Shown here: positions 1 to 9,240 of the stretch, in pieces
Layout: the number at the start of each line of letters is the position of its first letter
Position numbering within the stretch: the stretch's first letter is position 1
Assembly (NCBI RefSeq): GCF_900635955.1
Contig: NZ_LR134201.1
Coordinates: forward strand, 1,364,001 to 1,428,000
Length of the DNA: 64,000 nucleotides
Source of the DNA: Cedecea lapagei
GTDB lineage: Bacteria; Pseudomonadota; Gammaproteobacteria; Enterobacterales; Enterobacteriaceae
Direction: 5' to 3'
Notes under the pieces: generated by a model
Databases searched by the model: none
The model's input: the letters and a program-made list of their open reading frames with translations, nothing else
What the model was told of the DNA's origin: nothing
Program-made: the position numbers and the translations under genes

Positions 1-785
1 CAATTGTTAACCTGCTGCCGCTTGAGCAGGACGAGCGCATCACCGCGATTCTGCCGGTGCGCGAGTACGCAGAAGGCATCAACGTCTTTATGGCTACCGC
101 GAGCGGTACCGTGAAGAAAACTGCGTTGACCGACTTCAGCCGTCCTCGTTCTGCGGGCATCATCGCCGTTAACCTGAACGAAGGCGACGAGCTGATTGGC
201 GTTGATTTAACCAACGGCAGCGATGAAGCGATGCTGTTCTCTGCTGCGGGTAAAGTGGTGCGCTTCAAAGAAGACGCCGTTCGTACCATGGGTCGTACCG
301 CAACGGGCGTTCGCGGCATTAAACTTGCTGGCGAAGACAAAGTGGTTTCCCTGATCATCCCTCGGGGCGAAGGTGCGATTCTGACCGTCACGCAGAATGG
401 TTACGGTAAACGTACCGCAGCGGCAGAGTACCCAACCAAGTCTCGTGCAACGCAGGGCGTTATCTCCATCAAAGTGACCGAGCGCAACGGCAGCGTCGTT
501 GGGGCGGTGCAGGTGGAAGATACCGACCAGATCATGATGATCACCGATGCCGGTACGCTGGTGCGTACTCGCGTGTCCGAGGTCAGCGTGGTCGGGCGTA
601 ACACCCAGGGCGTGATCCTCATCCGTACTGCGGAAGACGAAAGCGTGGTTGGCCTGCAGCGCGTGGCCGAGCCGGTGGATGATGAAGAGCTGGACAGCAT
701 CGACGGCAGCGTCGCGGAAGGGGACGATGAGATCGCTCCTGAAGCGGAGACTGACGATGATGCAGCGGACGAAGCGGATGAATAA
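1..785 (+). CDS. gyrA: DNA gyrase subunit A, C-terminal part (5' end outside window)
   Basis: Reading frame open from base 3 to a TAA at 783-785. GyrA is the DNA-cleaving subunit of gyrase, which introduces negative supercoils with GyrB in the cytoplasm. Only about 260 C-terminal residues are present, which is the beta-pinwheel DNA-wrapping domain. Its repeated blades are visible (for example VMATASG-, GxxxxVRF- and GVRGIKL-type segments). It ends in the very acidic tail typical of enterobacterial GyrA, rich in D/E over the last 35 residues. The catalytic tyrosine and breakage-reunion domain lie upstream of the window. The sequence matches E. coli GyrA closely, and the downstream neighbour rcsC fits the K-12 order. 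Confidence 0.97.
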   Translation, partial: IVNLLPLEQDERITAILPVREYAEGINVFMATASGTVKKTALTDFSRPRSAGIIAVNLNEGDELIGVDLTNGSDEAMLFSAAGKVVRFKEDAVRTMGRTATGVRGIKLAGEDKVVSLIIPRGEGAILTVTQNGYGKRTAAAEYPTKSRATQGVISIKVTERNGSVVGAVQVEDTDQIMMITDAGTLVRTRVSEVSVVGRNTQGVILIRTAEDESVVGLQRVAEPVDDEELDSIDGSVAEGDDEIAPEAETDDDAADEADE

Positions 786-804
786 TCCGGAATAGTCTGT
801 AAAT

Positions 805-831
805 AAAGGGTCGCTTCGGCGGCCCTTTTTG
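805..831 (+). terminator. Rho-independent terminator of gyrA
   Basis: A GC-rich stem (GGGTCGC pairing with GCGGCCC, one G-T pair) with a TTCG loop is flanked by A and followed by a T run. It lies 20 bases after the gyrA stop codon. Confidence 0.85.
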
Positions 832-910
832 TTAGCCGTTGCGGGACAAGGGTTTTGCGGCTACCTTAAGCGCATCTCAATTTATTCGCTCGCGTACCGT
901 CAGGCTCAAT

Positions 911-3763
911 TTGAAATATCTCGTCTCTTTTCGCAGCACCCTTAAAATTTCGCGCTACCTGTTCAGGGCGCTTGCGCTTCTGCTTTGGCTGCTGATCGCG
1001 CTATTTTCCGTGTTTTACATCGTCAACGCGCTGCACGACAAAGAGTCTGAGATCCATCAGGAATTTAATATCAGCTTTGACCAGGCTCAGCGCTATATTC
1101 AGCGCACCTCGGACGTGGTGAAAGAGCTAAAGTACATTGCTGAAAACCGCCTTACTGCGCCAAACGGCGTGCTGCCGCCGCTAGAGCAAAACGACGACAA
1201 AACCGAAGCGCCTGCCTTTATGCCGCTGTTCCCGGACTCGGACTGTTCGGCGGTCAGTGCGACGTGGCGAAGCTCGCTGCAGTCTCTCTCCTGGTTCCTG
1301 CGCTACTGGCGCGATAACTTCTCCGCCGCTTACGATCTCAACCGGGTGTTCCTGATTGGCGGCGATAATTTGTGTATGGCGGACTTTGGCCTGCGGGATA
1401 TGCCGCTGGAGCGGGAGAACGCGCTGAAAACCCTGCACGAGCGCATCATGAAGTACCGCACCGCGCCGCAGGATGAACGGGCCAACAGCATCTACTGGAT
1501 TGGCCAGGGGCCTCGCGCCGGGATTGGCTACTTTTATACCCTGACGCCGGTCTATCTGGCCACGCGCCTGCAGGCGCTGCTGGGCATTGAACAGACGGTT
1601 CGCATGGAGAACTTCCTGACGCCGGGCACGCTGCCTATCGGCGTCACCATTCTGGATGAAAATGGCCATCCGCTGATTTCGCTGACCGGCCCGGAGGCAC
1701 GGATCGAACCTGAAAACCGCTGGATTCAGGAGCGATCGTGGTTTGGCTATACCTCAGGGTTTAAGGCGCTGGTGTTGAAGAAAAACCTGCCGCCGTCCTC
1801 GCTGAGCGTGATCTACTCGGTGCCCGTAGATTTGGTGCTTGAAAGCATCCGGATGCTGATCCTCAACGCGGTGTTACTCAACGTGCTGGTGGGCGTTTTG
1901 CTGTTCACCCTGGCGCGCATGTACGAGCGTAGGATCTTTATTCCGGCGGAAAGCGATGCCCAGAGGCTGGAAGAGCATGAGCAGTTCAACCGCAAAATTG
2001 TCGCCTCGGCGCCGGTCGGGATCTGTATTCTGCGAACGCAGGACGGCACTAATATTCTGAGTAACGAACTGGCACACAACTACCTCAATATGCTGACCCA
2101 TGAGGACCGGCAAAGGCTGACGCAGATCATCTGCGGCCAGCAGGTCAATTTTGTCGATGTGGTGACCAGCAACCATACCAATCTACAGATTAGCTTTGTG
2201 CATTCGCGCTATCGCAATGAGAACGTAGCGATTTGCGTGCTGGTAGACGTGAGCGCCCGCGTGAAGATGGAAGAGTCGCTGCAGGAGATGGCTCAGGCGT
2301 CTGAGCAGGCCAGCCAGTCGAAATCCATGTTCCTTGCCACGGTGAGCCACGAGCTGAGAACGCCGCTGTACGGTATTATCGGTAACCTCGATCTCCTGCA
2401 AACAAAAGAGCTGCCGAAGGGCGTCGACCGGCTGGTAACGGCAATGAACAACTCCTCCAGCCTGCTGCTGAAAATTATCAGCGATATTCTCGACTTCTCA
2501 AAAATCGAGTCTGAGCAGCTAAAAATTGAGCCGCGTGAGTTTTCGCCTCGCGAAGTGATGAGCCATATTACCGCCAACTATCTGCCGCTGGTGGTCCGCA
2601 AACAGCTTGGGCTTTACTGCTTTATCGATGCCGACGTGCCGCTAACGCTGCAGGGGGATCCGATGCGCCTGCAGCAGGTGATCTCCAACCTGCTGAGCAA
2701 TGCGATAAAGTTCACCGACGTCGGCTGCATCATTCTGCATGTCTCGATTAAAGGGGATTACCTGAGCTTCAGGGTGCGCGATACCGGCGTGGGTATCCCG
2801 ACCAAAGAAGTGACTCGCCTGTTCGATCCGTTCTTCCAGGTGGGGACCGGCGTACAGCGTAACTTCCAGGGGACCGGGCTGGGGCTGGCGATTTGCGAAA
2901 AGCTAATCAGCATGATGGACGGCGATATTTCCGTGGACACTGAGTCGGGGATGGGGAGCCAGTTTACGGTTCGCATACCGCTGTATAAGGCGCAGTTTGC
3001 GCCGAAAAATAACGTCGAAGGGCTGGCCGGAAAACGCTGCTGGCTGGCGGTGCGTAACGACTCCCTCAGCAGCTACCTGGAGTCGTTGCTGCTGGATAAC
3101 GGGCTGCAGGCTCAAACCTGGTACGGAGAGACGCCTGGCAGCGACGATATCCTGATAGCCGATGAAACGCTCTCTGCTCCGTGGAGCGGGCGGGCGGCCA
3201 TTGTCTTCTGCCGTCGTCACATCGGTATTCCGGTTGAATTCAAACCCGGCTGTTGGGTAAACAGCGTAGCCGCGCCTCATGAGCTGCTGCCGCTTTTAGG
3301 GCGAATTTACAGTATCGACGTAGACGTGCCGGGCAGCTCTCCGTCACTGACCGCGGCCAGCGAAATAAGCGAACAGAACGACGACATGATGATTCTGGTG
3401 GTTGACGATCACCCGATTAACCGCCGTCTGCTGGCGGATCAGCTTGGCTCGCTCGGCTATCAGTGCAAAACGGCAAACGACGGTGTCGACGCGCTTAACG
3501 TGCTCAGCAAAAATCATATTGATATCGTGCTTAGCGACGTCAACATGCCGAATATGGACGGTTACCGCCTGACCCAGCGTATTCGCCAGCTTGGTCTGAC
3601 GCTGCCGGTGATCGGCGTGACGGCAAACGCGTTGGCGGAAGAGAAGCAGCGCTGTCTGGAATCCGGCATGGACAGCTGTCTGTCTAAACCGGTAACGCTG
3701 GATGTGATCAAACAGACCCTTGCGGTGTATGCCGCCCGGGTGCGCAGTAGCCGCGATGCCTGA
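911..3763 (+). CDS. rcsC: Rcs phosphorelay hybrid sensor kinase RcsC
   Basis: Inner-membrane sensor kinase of the Rcs envelope-stress relay; it passes phosphate to RcsD and then RcsB to control capsule, motility and cell-envelope genes. The order is: first membrane helix near residues 20-40, a periplasmic domain, a second helix near 310-335, a PAS-like linker, the histidine kinase, and a C-terminal receiver. The H-box SHELRTPLYG puts the phosphorylated His at about residue 480, and the receiver Asp (in SDVNMPN) is at about 876. I chose the TTG at 911 because it gives MKYLVSFR and 950 residues, matching the 949 of E. coli. The frame stays open upstream to 839, but nothing there is conserved. 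It is convergent with rcsB. Confidence 0.95.
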   Translation: MKYLVSFRSTLKISRYLFRALALLLWLLIALFSVFYIVNALHDKESEIHQEFNISFDQAQRYIQRTSDVVKELKYIAENRLTAPNGVLPPLEQNDDKTEAPAFMPLFPDSDCSAVSATWRSSLQSLSWFLRYWRDNFSAAYDLNRVFLIGGDNLCMADFGLRDMPLERENALKTLHERIMKYRTAPQDERANSIYWIGQGPRAGIGYFYTLTPVYLATRLQALLGIEQTVRMENFLTPGTLPIGVTILDENGHPLISLTGPEARIEPENRWIQERSWFGYTSGFKALVLKKNLPPSSLSVIYSVPVDLVLESIRMLILNAVLLNVLVGVLLFTLARMYERRIFIPAESDAQRLEEHEQFNRKIVASAPVGICILRTQDGTNILSNELAHNYLNMLTHEDRQRLTQIICGQQVNFVDVVTSNHTNLQISFVHSRYRNENVAICVLVDVSARVKMEESLQEMAQASEQASQSKSMFLATVSHELRTPLYGIIGNLDLLQTKELPKGVDRLVTAMNNSSSLLLKIISDILDFSKIESEQLKIEPREFSPREVMSHITANYLPLVVRKQLGLYCFIDADVPLTLQGDPMRLQQVISNLLSNAIKFTDVGCIILHVSIKGDYLSFRVRDTGVGIPTKEVTRLFDPFFQVGTGVQRNFQGTGLGLAICEKLISMMDGDISVDTESGMGSQFTVRIPLYKAQFAPKNNVEGLAGKRCWLAVRNDSLSSYLESLLLDNGLQAQTWYGETPGSDDILIADETLSAPWSGRAAIVFCRRHIGIPVEFKPGCWVNSVAAPHELLPLLGRIYSIDVDVPGSSPSLTAASEISEQNDDMMILVVDDHPINRRLLADQLGSLGYQCKTANDGVDALNVLSKNHIDIVLSDVNMPNMDGYRLTQRIRQLGLTLPVIGVTANALAEEKQRCLESGMDSCLSKPVTLDVIKQTLAVYAARVRSSRDA

Positions 3764-3780
3764 TAAAACCAGACAATAAA

Positions 3781-3811
3781 AAAAGCCTCGTAGTCAAATA
3801 CGAGGCTTTTT
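3781..3811. terminator. Bidirectional terminator between rcsC and rcsB
   Basis: A perfect inverted repeat AAAAGCCTCGTA / TACGAGGCTTTT has a 5-base loop and an A run before and T run after it. It can therefore terminate rcsC on the plus strand and rcsB on the minus strand. Confidence 0.85.
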
Positions 3812-3832
3812 CTTTGATGCTTAGCGTGAAGG

Positions 3833-4483
3833 TTACTCTTTGTCCGCCGGGGTCAGGCTAACGGAAGAGAGGTAGTTCAGCAGGGCAATATCGTTTTCCA
3901 CGCCCAGCTTCATCATCGCCGACTTCTTCTGGCTGCTGATGGTTTTAATGCTGCGGTTCAGCTTGCGGGCAATTTCCGTCACCAGGAAACCTTCTGCGAA
4001 CAAGCGCAGCACTTCGCTCTCTTTCGGCGACAGGCGCTTATCGCCATAGCCGCCCGCGCTGATTTTTTCCAGCAGGCGGGAAACGCTTTCCGGCGTAAAT
4101 TTTTTGCCTTTCTGCAGGGCGGCGAGCGCTTTTGGCAGATCGGTCGGCGCGCCTTGTTTTAAGACTATCCCTTCGATATCAAGATCCAGCACCGCGCTAA
4201 GAATCGCCGGGTTGTTGTTCATGGTCAGAACGATGATCGACAGGTCAGGGAAGTGACGCTTAATGTATTTGATCAGCGTAATGCCATCGCCGTATTTGTC
4301 ACCCGGCATGGAAAGATCGGTGATCAGGACGTTGGCTTCAAGCTTTGGCAGGTTATTGATAAGCGCTGTGGAATCTTCAAATTCACCGACAACATTCACC
4401 CATTCGATCTGCTCAAGAGACTTACGAATGCCGAACAGAACAATCGGATGGTCGTCAGCAATAATTACGTTCATGTTGTTCAT
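3833..4483 (-). CDS. rcsB: Rcs response regulator RcsB
   Basis: Response regulator and transcription factor of the Rcs relay, acting as a homodimer or with RcsA, BglJ and other auxiliary proteins. It is 216 residues, the same as E. coli. The N-terminal receiver has the acidic pair DD at 10-11 and the phosphorylated Asp at residue 56 (VLITDLSMPG). The C-terminal LuxR-type helix-turn-helix spans about 150-205 (LSPKESEVLRLFAEG onward). I chose the ATG at 4483 because it begins MNNMNVIIADD as in E. coli and has an AAGGTAG ribosome site; the frame stays open further upstream but that part is not conserved. It lies 16 bases after rcsD on the same strand, so co-transcription is likely. Confidence 0.97.
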   Translation of the reverse strand: MNNMNVIIADDHPIVLFGIRKSLEQIEWVNVVGEFEDSTALINNLPKLEANVLITDLSMPGDKYGDGITLIKYIKRHFPDLSIIVLTMNNNPAILSAVLDLDIEGIVLKQGAPTDLPKALAALQKGKKFTPESVSRLLEKISAGGYGDKRLSPKESEVLRLFAEGFLVTEIARKLNRSIKTISSQKKSAMMKLGVENDIALLNYLSSVSLTPADKE

Positions 4484-4499
4484 GTAATAGGCTACCTTG

Positions 4500-7160
4500 C
4501 TACAGCAGACTTTTGACGTAAGCATCAATGTCGCTGATATATTTTTGTATATTTGGAACATCACTTTCACGAATGTGGTGTTCCAAGGTTTCACATAACT
4601 GTTTGCCGGGCACCAGATTCAGCATCGCAAACACGCCCTTCAGGCGGTGCGCGGTCTGAGCCAGAGCAGCAAAGTCGCCCGCTGCGGATTCAGTATACAG
4701 TCTGGTGACATCTTCCGGTACCGTATCAACAAACAGCGCATAATAACCGCTGGCGTGCAGCTGAGCGTTTTCGTCGCCGCCCAGAGGCGAGTCCGGCGTC
4801 TCTTCCTCGGCCAGTTGGTTCTCAATCAGCTGCAGGACGGCATCCTGCATGGCATTGCTGATATTAAAGTTTACCCGGAACTGACCAGGCGCGATTTTCC
4901 GCATCCCGTTCTCATCATCGCTTAAAAGCAAGCCTGAAGCAGTAAGATTAGACGGATTATCAGTAAGGAAAATATCAAACTCTTGACTTGCCAGTCTCTC
5001 GTCCGGAGAAATGCAGTTTGCGCCCCAGTTTTCCAGCATGCGGGTCACAATATTACGCACCTCATTGGAGGTAATATCGAGCATCGCGACCACATCATCC
5101 AGCAGCTTCTCTTCCTGAGCATCCGCCTGGGGCTCCGCCGTCATGCGGATGTGGAGATTATAGCGCGTGCCGATGTCCGGGCGCGTTTTGATATTCAGGT
5201 GCCCACCTAGCTTACGGGCAAGGCGATCGCTGAGATAAAATGCCAGCCCATTTGCCTGACCATAGCGGTCTTCGCTGGTCTCGTTAAGGAACGGGAAGTG
5301 CAGATTATCGACCTCTCCGCCGCCAATCCCGTTACCGGTATCCAGGATGCGGAACAGCAGACGATCGGGCCCGGCCTCCTCCTCACTGATATCGAGCGTG
5401 ATTTTGCCGATTTGCGTGGTGGTGACGGAATAATGCAGCAGGAGTTCCAGAATTTTACGCAGTACCTCCTTGTCGCCGTGGCGTTTTTCGTCGGCCGGGA
5501 GGTTGTTGTTGATAAGCAGCTGCAGCCCTTTACGCTTGATAACAGGCAACATCGACAGCGCGACCTCATCGATCAGCGATTGAATAGAGAACTCGCTGGC
5601 GTGGGTTTTCCAGCTGTCGGCTTCCAGCATATTCAGTAGTTGAATCTCATCGACCAGCCGCACAATGGTTTGGGCATCGTTTGCCAGCTGCAGATGCTGG
5701 CTGTCGGGGATTTCTGCGGCATGTTCAGCCAGTTGCTTAACTGGCAGCTGCAGGGCCTCGCCAATATGCTGCATAAAGGCTGCACGCCCTTGCTGGTTTT
5801 TTTCATACAGCCGCTGGGCCTGTTTGAGCTTCTTGTTTACCAGAATTTCACGATCCTGATCGCGGATCACAAAAATCTGCGTGCGCGGGGCTATCTGACT
5901 GCGGAACTGACGAATCTCATACAGCTCATTGTTTACCGTCGCCTGAATAACGCCCTGGTGCTGGTCCGCCATTGAAATAATGTTTTGCAGGTTCAGGTGA
6001 GGGAGCAGGTGGTCGGCAATTTTATTGCTTATCACGGTACGGTTAGCGTCGAGATCGTGAACCAGCAGGCCAAGCGGCAGGATCGCCACAATCTCTTCGT
6101 TCAGCGCCCGCAGAATTTGCAGTTCACCGTTGCCTGCATTGCTTTCCGTCTGACGCTGAGGCTGCTGACGGAAGGTCGCGAAGCCAAATATCGCCAACCC
6201 CAGCAGCGCGATATTCAGCAGCAGAGGCAGGAGAATATTTTGCAGCGTATCCATCATCAGGGTACCAAACGGCACCTGCCAGACCAGCTGAAGCTGCGTA
6301 GTTGCCACCGGCGCGGTGATCTCGATGCGGGCGTTATTGAAATTAATGCTCACGCTGTCCGCATCGTCTTTATCCGTTCCCGTGGCTACCGCCCGTTGGC
6401 GATCGTCCGGAGAGAGCTGGAAGCTGTCCAGCGACATCATCGGTGGAATAAGGTCATTGATGGGCAGATCAAAGGCCACCACGGTAGCTAAATGCCCTGG
6501 CTGGTTGAAGGTAGTTCTAAGCGTAAAATAGCGGCCGTTTTGCCAGTTAAGCTTGCGCAGCGGCGAGAAGCTTTCTCGTTCGTCCAGAGCATTGGCCTGC
6601 TGCAGCATCTCCGCACGGCGTGAGTCGACGATGGTGCCGACGCCTGAATCCTTAAAACCCGAGGAGAGGTCTTTAAGCGGCAGCGTAGAGACCAGGATCA
6701 TGCTGTTGTCCTGGCCGTTAAGGTAATACATCGACCACGGCGTATTTTCCGCGCCCCACAGCGTGTCCAGATAGCCGGAGATACGCTGCGTCATTTCCAG
6801 CGTTGAGCTGTCGTGGGAACCAAAAATCAGCGCTTCGGTTTTGCTGCGTGGCTTGTCGAGGTAATAAACGTCCTGGCGCAAACGTGTTTCCTGCAGGCTT
6901 TCACCTGAGGCGGCCGGAGCGGTGGCGATATTGTCGTAGATTTGCCAGGTTGCATAGCGGTATGTCTCAACGCGTTTATGCAAGGCATGAGTGATGTCGA
7001 CAATCTGGTAGCTTTTGTCCTTCAGCCAGGCGTTGACAGCGCTCTGCACCAGTACGCCCATTGAGACAAGCAGCACGACGGTCAGCAGCAGAAAGAAACG
7101 CGTAATGTTGCCGGGGAACAGCGAAAACCTGTTTAACGATGAATTCTCAGACTGGCTCAT
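4500..7160 (-). CDS. rcsD: Rcs phosphotransfer protein RcsD
   Basis: Inner-membrane phosphotransfer protein that relays phosphate from RcsC to RcsB. It is 886 residues (890 in E. coli). Visible parts are a first membrane helix near 20-42, a periplasmic region, a second helix near 305-325, and a kinase-like domain lacking the H-box His. The C-terminal HPt domain has AHRLKG, placing the phosphorylated His at about 838. The start at 7160 (MSQSENSSLNRFSLFPG) matches the family N-terminus; an in-frame ATG 90 bases upstream adds residues not seen in relatives. It is the first gene of the rcsD-rcsB unit and diverges from ompC, with micF in the gap. Confidence 0.95.
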   Translation of the reverse strand: MSQSENSSLNRFSLFPGNITRFFLLLTVVLLVSMGVLVQSAVNAWLKDKSYQIVDITHALHKRVETYRYATWQIYDNIATAPAASGESLQETRLRQDVYYLDKPRSKTEALIFGSHDSSTLEMTQRISGYLDTLWGAENTPWSMYYLNGQDNSMILVSTLPLKDLSSGFKDSGVGTIVDSRRAEMLQQANALDERESFSPLRKLNWQNGRYFTLRTTFNQPGHLATVVAFDLPINDLIPPMMSLDSFQLSPDDRQRAVATGTDKDDADSVSINFNNARIEITAPVATTQLQLVWQVPFGTLMMDTLQNILLPLLLNIALLGLAIFGFATFRQQPQRQTESNAGNGELQILRALNEEIVAILPLGLLVHDLDANRTVISNKIADHLLPHLNLQNIISMADQHQGVIQATVNNELYEIRQFRSQIAPRTQIFVIRDQDREILVNKKLKQAQRLYEKNQQGRAAFMQHIGEALQLPVKQLAEHAAEIPDSQHLQLANDAQTIVRLVDEIQLLNMLEADSWKTHASEFSIQSLIDEVALSMLPVIKRKGLQLLINNNLPADEKRHGDKEVLRKILELLLHYSVTTTQIGKITLDISEEEAGPDRLLFRILDTGNGIGGGEVDNLHFPFLNETSEDRYGQANGLAFYLSDRLARKLGGHLNIKTRPDIGTRYNLHIRMTAEPQADAQEEKLLDDVVAMLDITSNEVRNIVTRMLENWGANCISPDERLASQEFDIFLTDNPSNLTASGLLLSDDENGMRKIAPGQFRVNFNISNAMQDAVLQLIENQLAEEETPDSPLGGDENAQLHASGYYALFVDTVPEDVTRLYTESAAGDFAALAQTAHRLKGVFAMLNLVPGKQLCETLEHHIRESDVPNIQKYISDIDAYVKSLL

Positions 7161-7577
7161 TGTATGTATGTAACCCGGCGAAGCCTCGCCAATCCTGATT
7201 GATAGAGAGCCCAATGTGGGAAGTGGGCCGTTTCGCCTTAGCGCCTTCACGCAGGCCGATGCTAAGAATACCTTTATATGGCTGTGCCGTCAGCACTCTG
7301 ACGCAGTATAAGGACTTCTTAACAGTTTTTCAGGTCACTGATTATTAGGAAAAATCCTTTAATAAAGATTTGCGTTAAGGAAGGGCGGTAGGTTTTTACT
7401 GTGGAGCGGGCGTTTGCGCGGCTCTCTGTGGCCAGTCGTATAAGCAGGAAAATGGAGCGGTTTAAGAAAGATCTGTATCGCAGCTTAAATATGGAGAAAA
7501 AAAGTAGATCGTTTAATTAACAGACGTTATAAATTGCGGCGGTAGCACAGGAATATTAAAGTTGTGTAAAGAAGTGC
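7161..7577 (-). promoter_or_regulatory. rcsD upstream region without a gene
   Basis: A 417-base AT-rich stretch between the rcsD start and the 3' end of micF. It must hold the rcsD promoter. I see no convincing ORF, RNA gene or repeat in it and cannot place the -10 and -35 boxes with confidence. Confidence 0.4.
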
Positions 7578-7670
7578 AAAAAAAAACCGGATGCGAGCAT
7601 CCGGTACTAATAGGGGTAAACAGACATTCAGATTCGAATGACGGTAATAAATAAAGTTAATGATGATAGC
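7578..7670 (-). ncRNA. micF: Antisense small RNA MicF
   Basis: Hfq-dependent small RNA that base-pairs with ompF mRNA and blocks its translation under high osmolarity or stress. Read on the minus strand it starts GCTATCATCATTAACTTTAT and ends in the terminator stem CCGGATG / CATCCGG followed by a T run. This gives 93 nt, the E. coli length. The 5' pairing region is essentially identical to E. coli; the few differences lie in the middle and in the terminator loop. The position, divergent from ompC, is also the same, so it should respond to the same OmpR-bound region. Confidence 0.95.
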
Positions 7671-7826
7671 GAGTATGATTTTATCTCCGAAAGTCAGAAA
7701 AGAATTATCATTGAGTGCTAATTTTTATGTTTTTGTCTAACTTATTGATTTTAATGTGGTGTTATTATTTTTTGATTATTCATGCTTATATTTTTAGCTA
7801 TTCGTGCTAAAAAAAGTTCCCTTCAT

Positions 7827-7888
7827 TTTACATTTTGATACATCTATATAGGTAATTGAAACATCTATATAGTTTTCGTATCATATTC
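7827..7888 (+). promoter_or_regulatory. ompC promoter with OmpR binding boxes
   Basis: Tandem repeats of the OmpR type (TTTACATTTTGATACATC, then ATTGAAACATCTATATAG) end about 3 bases before a -10-like TCATATTC. They correspond to the C1-C3 boxes of E. coli ompC, which phosphorylated OmpR fills. The ompC start codon lies about 110 bases further on, after a leader that resembles the E. coli ompC leader. Confidence 0.8.
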
Positions 7889-7997
7889 TCATTGGATTAT
7901 TCAGGATTTGTTTTGGACAATGATTTTGCCGACTGATTAGAGGGTAATCAGTAAGCAGTGGTAAATAAAATAAGGCATATAACAGAGGGTTAATAAG

Positions 7998-9110
7998 ATG
8001 AAAGTTAAAGCACTATCCCTTCTGGTACCGGCTCTGCTGGTAGCAGGCGCTGCAAATGCAGCCGAAATTTATAACAAAGATGGCAATAAATTAGACCTGT
8101 ACGGTAAAGTCGATGGTCTGCACTATTTCTCCAACGACAAAGGCTCTGACGGCGACCAGACTTACGTTCGCTTCGGCTTCAAAGGTGAAACCCAGATCAA
8201 CGACCAGCTGACCGGTTACGGCCAGTGGGAATACAACGTTCAGGCAAACAACACTGAAAGCTCAAGCGACCAGGCATGGACTCGTCTGGCGTTTGCTGGT
8301 CTGAAGTTCGGCCAGGCTGGCTCTTTCGACTATGGTCGTAACTACGGCGTTGTTTACGACGTCACTTCATGGACCGACGTGCTGCCAGAATTCGGCGGTG
8401 ATACCTACGGTTCTGACAACTTCCTGCAGTCCCGTGCTAACGGCGTTGCAACCTACCGTAACACCGACTTCTTCGGTCTGGTGGACGGCCTGAACTTTGC
8501 TCTGCAGTATCAGGGTAAAAACGGCAGCGTCAGCGGTGAAGGCTCTACCAACAACGGCCGTGGCGTTCTGAAGCAGAACGGTGACGGCTTCGGCGGCTCC
8601 CTGACCTACGATCTGGGTGAAGGTTTCAGCATCGGTTCTGCTGTTGCCAGCTCCAAACGTACGACCGACCAGAACAACACGGCTAACGTGCTGGGTCACG
8701 GTGATAATGCCACCACCTACACCGGCGGTCTGAAATACGATGCCAACAACATCTACCTGGCAACGCAGTACACCCAGACCTATAACGCAACACGCTTTGG
8801 CAGCAGCACCAGCCCAATCTCCGGTTTTGCTAATAAAGCGCAGAACTTTGAAGTGGTTGCGCAGTACCAGTTCGACTTCGGCCTGCGTCCTTCCATAGCT
8901 TACCTGCAGTCTAAAGGTAAAAACATTGAACGCTACGGCAACCAGGACATCCTGAAATACGTTGATGTGGGCGCGACCTACTACTTCAACAAAAACATGT
9001 CCACCTACGTTGACTACAAAATCAACCTGCTGGACAAAAATGACTTCACTCAGGCAACCGGCATCGCTACCGATGACGTTGTGGGCGTAGGTCTGGTTTA
9101 CCAGTTCTAA
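7998..9110 (+). CDS. ompC: Outer-membrane porin OmpC
   Basis: Trimeric 16-strand general diffusion porin. The 370-residue precursor begins with a 21-residue signal peptide (cleavage after GAANA) followed by AEIYNKDGNKLDLYGK, the classic mature start. The PEFGG motif of constriction loop L3 is present (DVLPEFGGDTYG). The protein ends in a C-terminal Phe (LVYQF), the BAM recognition signal. Surface loops near residues 165-190 and 265-275 differ from E. coli, as expected of exposed loops. It is preceded by OmpR boxes and a GAGGG ribosome site. The close match over the barrel and the micF neighbour favour OmpC over OmpF or PhoE. Confidence 0.95.
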   Translation: MKVKALSLLVPALLVAGAANAAEIYNKDGNKLDLYGKVDGLHYFSNDKGSDGDQTYVRFGFKGETQINDQLTGYGQWEYNVQANNTESSSDQAWTRLAFAGLKFGQAGSFDYGRNYGVVYDVTSWTDVLPEFGGDTYGSDNFLQSRANGVATYRNTDFFGLVDGLNFALQYQGKNGSVSGEGSTNNGRGVLKQNGDGFGGSLTYDLGEGFSIGSAVASSKRTTDQNNTANVLGHGDNATTYTGGLKYDANNIYLATQYTQTYNATRFGSSTSPISGFANKAQNFEVVAQYQFDFGLRPSIAYLQSKGKNIERYGNQDILKYVDVGATYYFNKNMSTYVDYKINLLDKNDFTQATGIATDDVVGVGLVYQF

Positions 9111-9127
9111 TTCAGCTCAAGCTGATA

Positions 9128-9150
9128 AAGGCGCCGCAAGGCGCCTTTTT
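9128..9150 (+). terminator. Terminator of ompC
   Basis: A perfect 8-bp stem AAGGCGCC / GGCGCCTT with a GCAA tetraloop is followed by a T run, 18 bases after the ompC stop. Confidence 0.9.
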
Positions 9151-9240
9151 AATGTCTCAAACCTCAATGACCCGCCGCCTGGCTCATCCCTTTGCCTCTT
9201 TTGTTGTACCCTTAGGCTCCCGAAACAGGAGAGTTACACC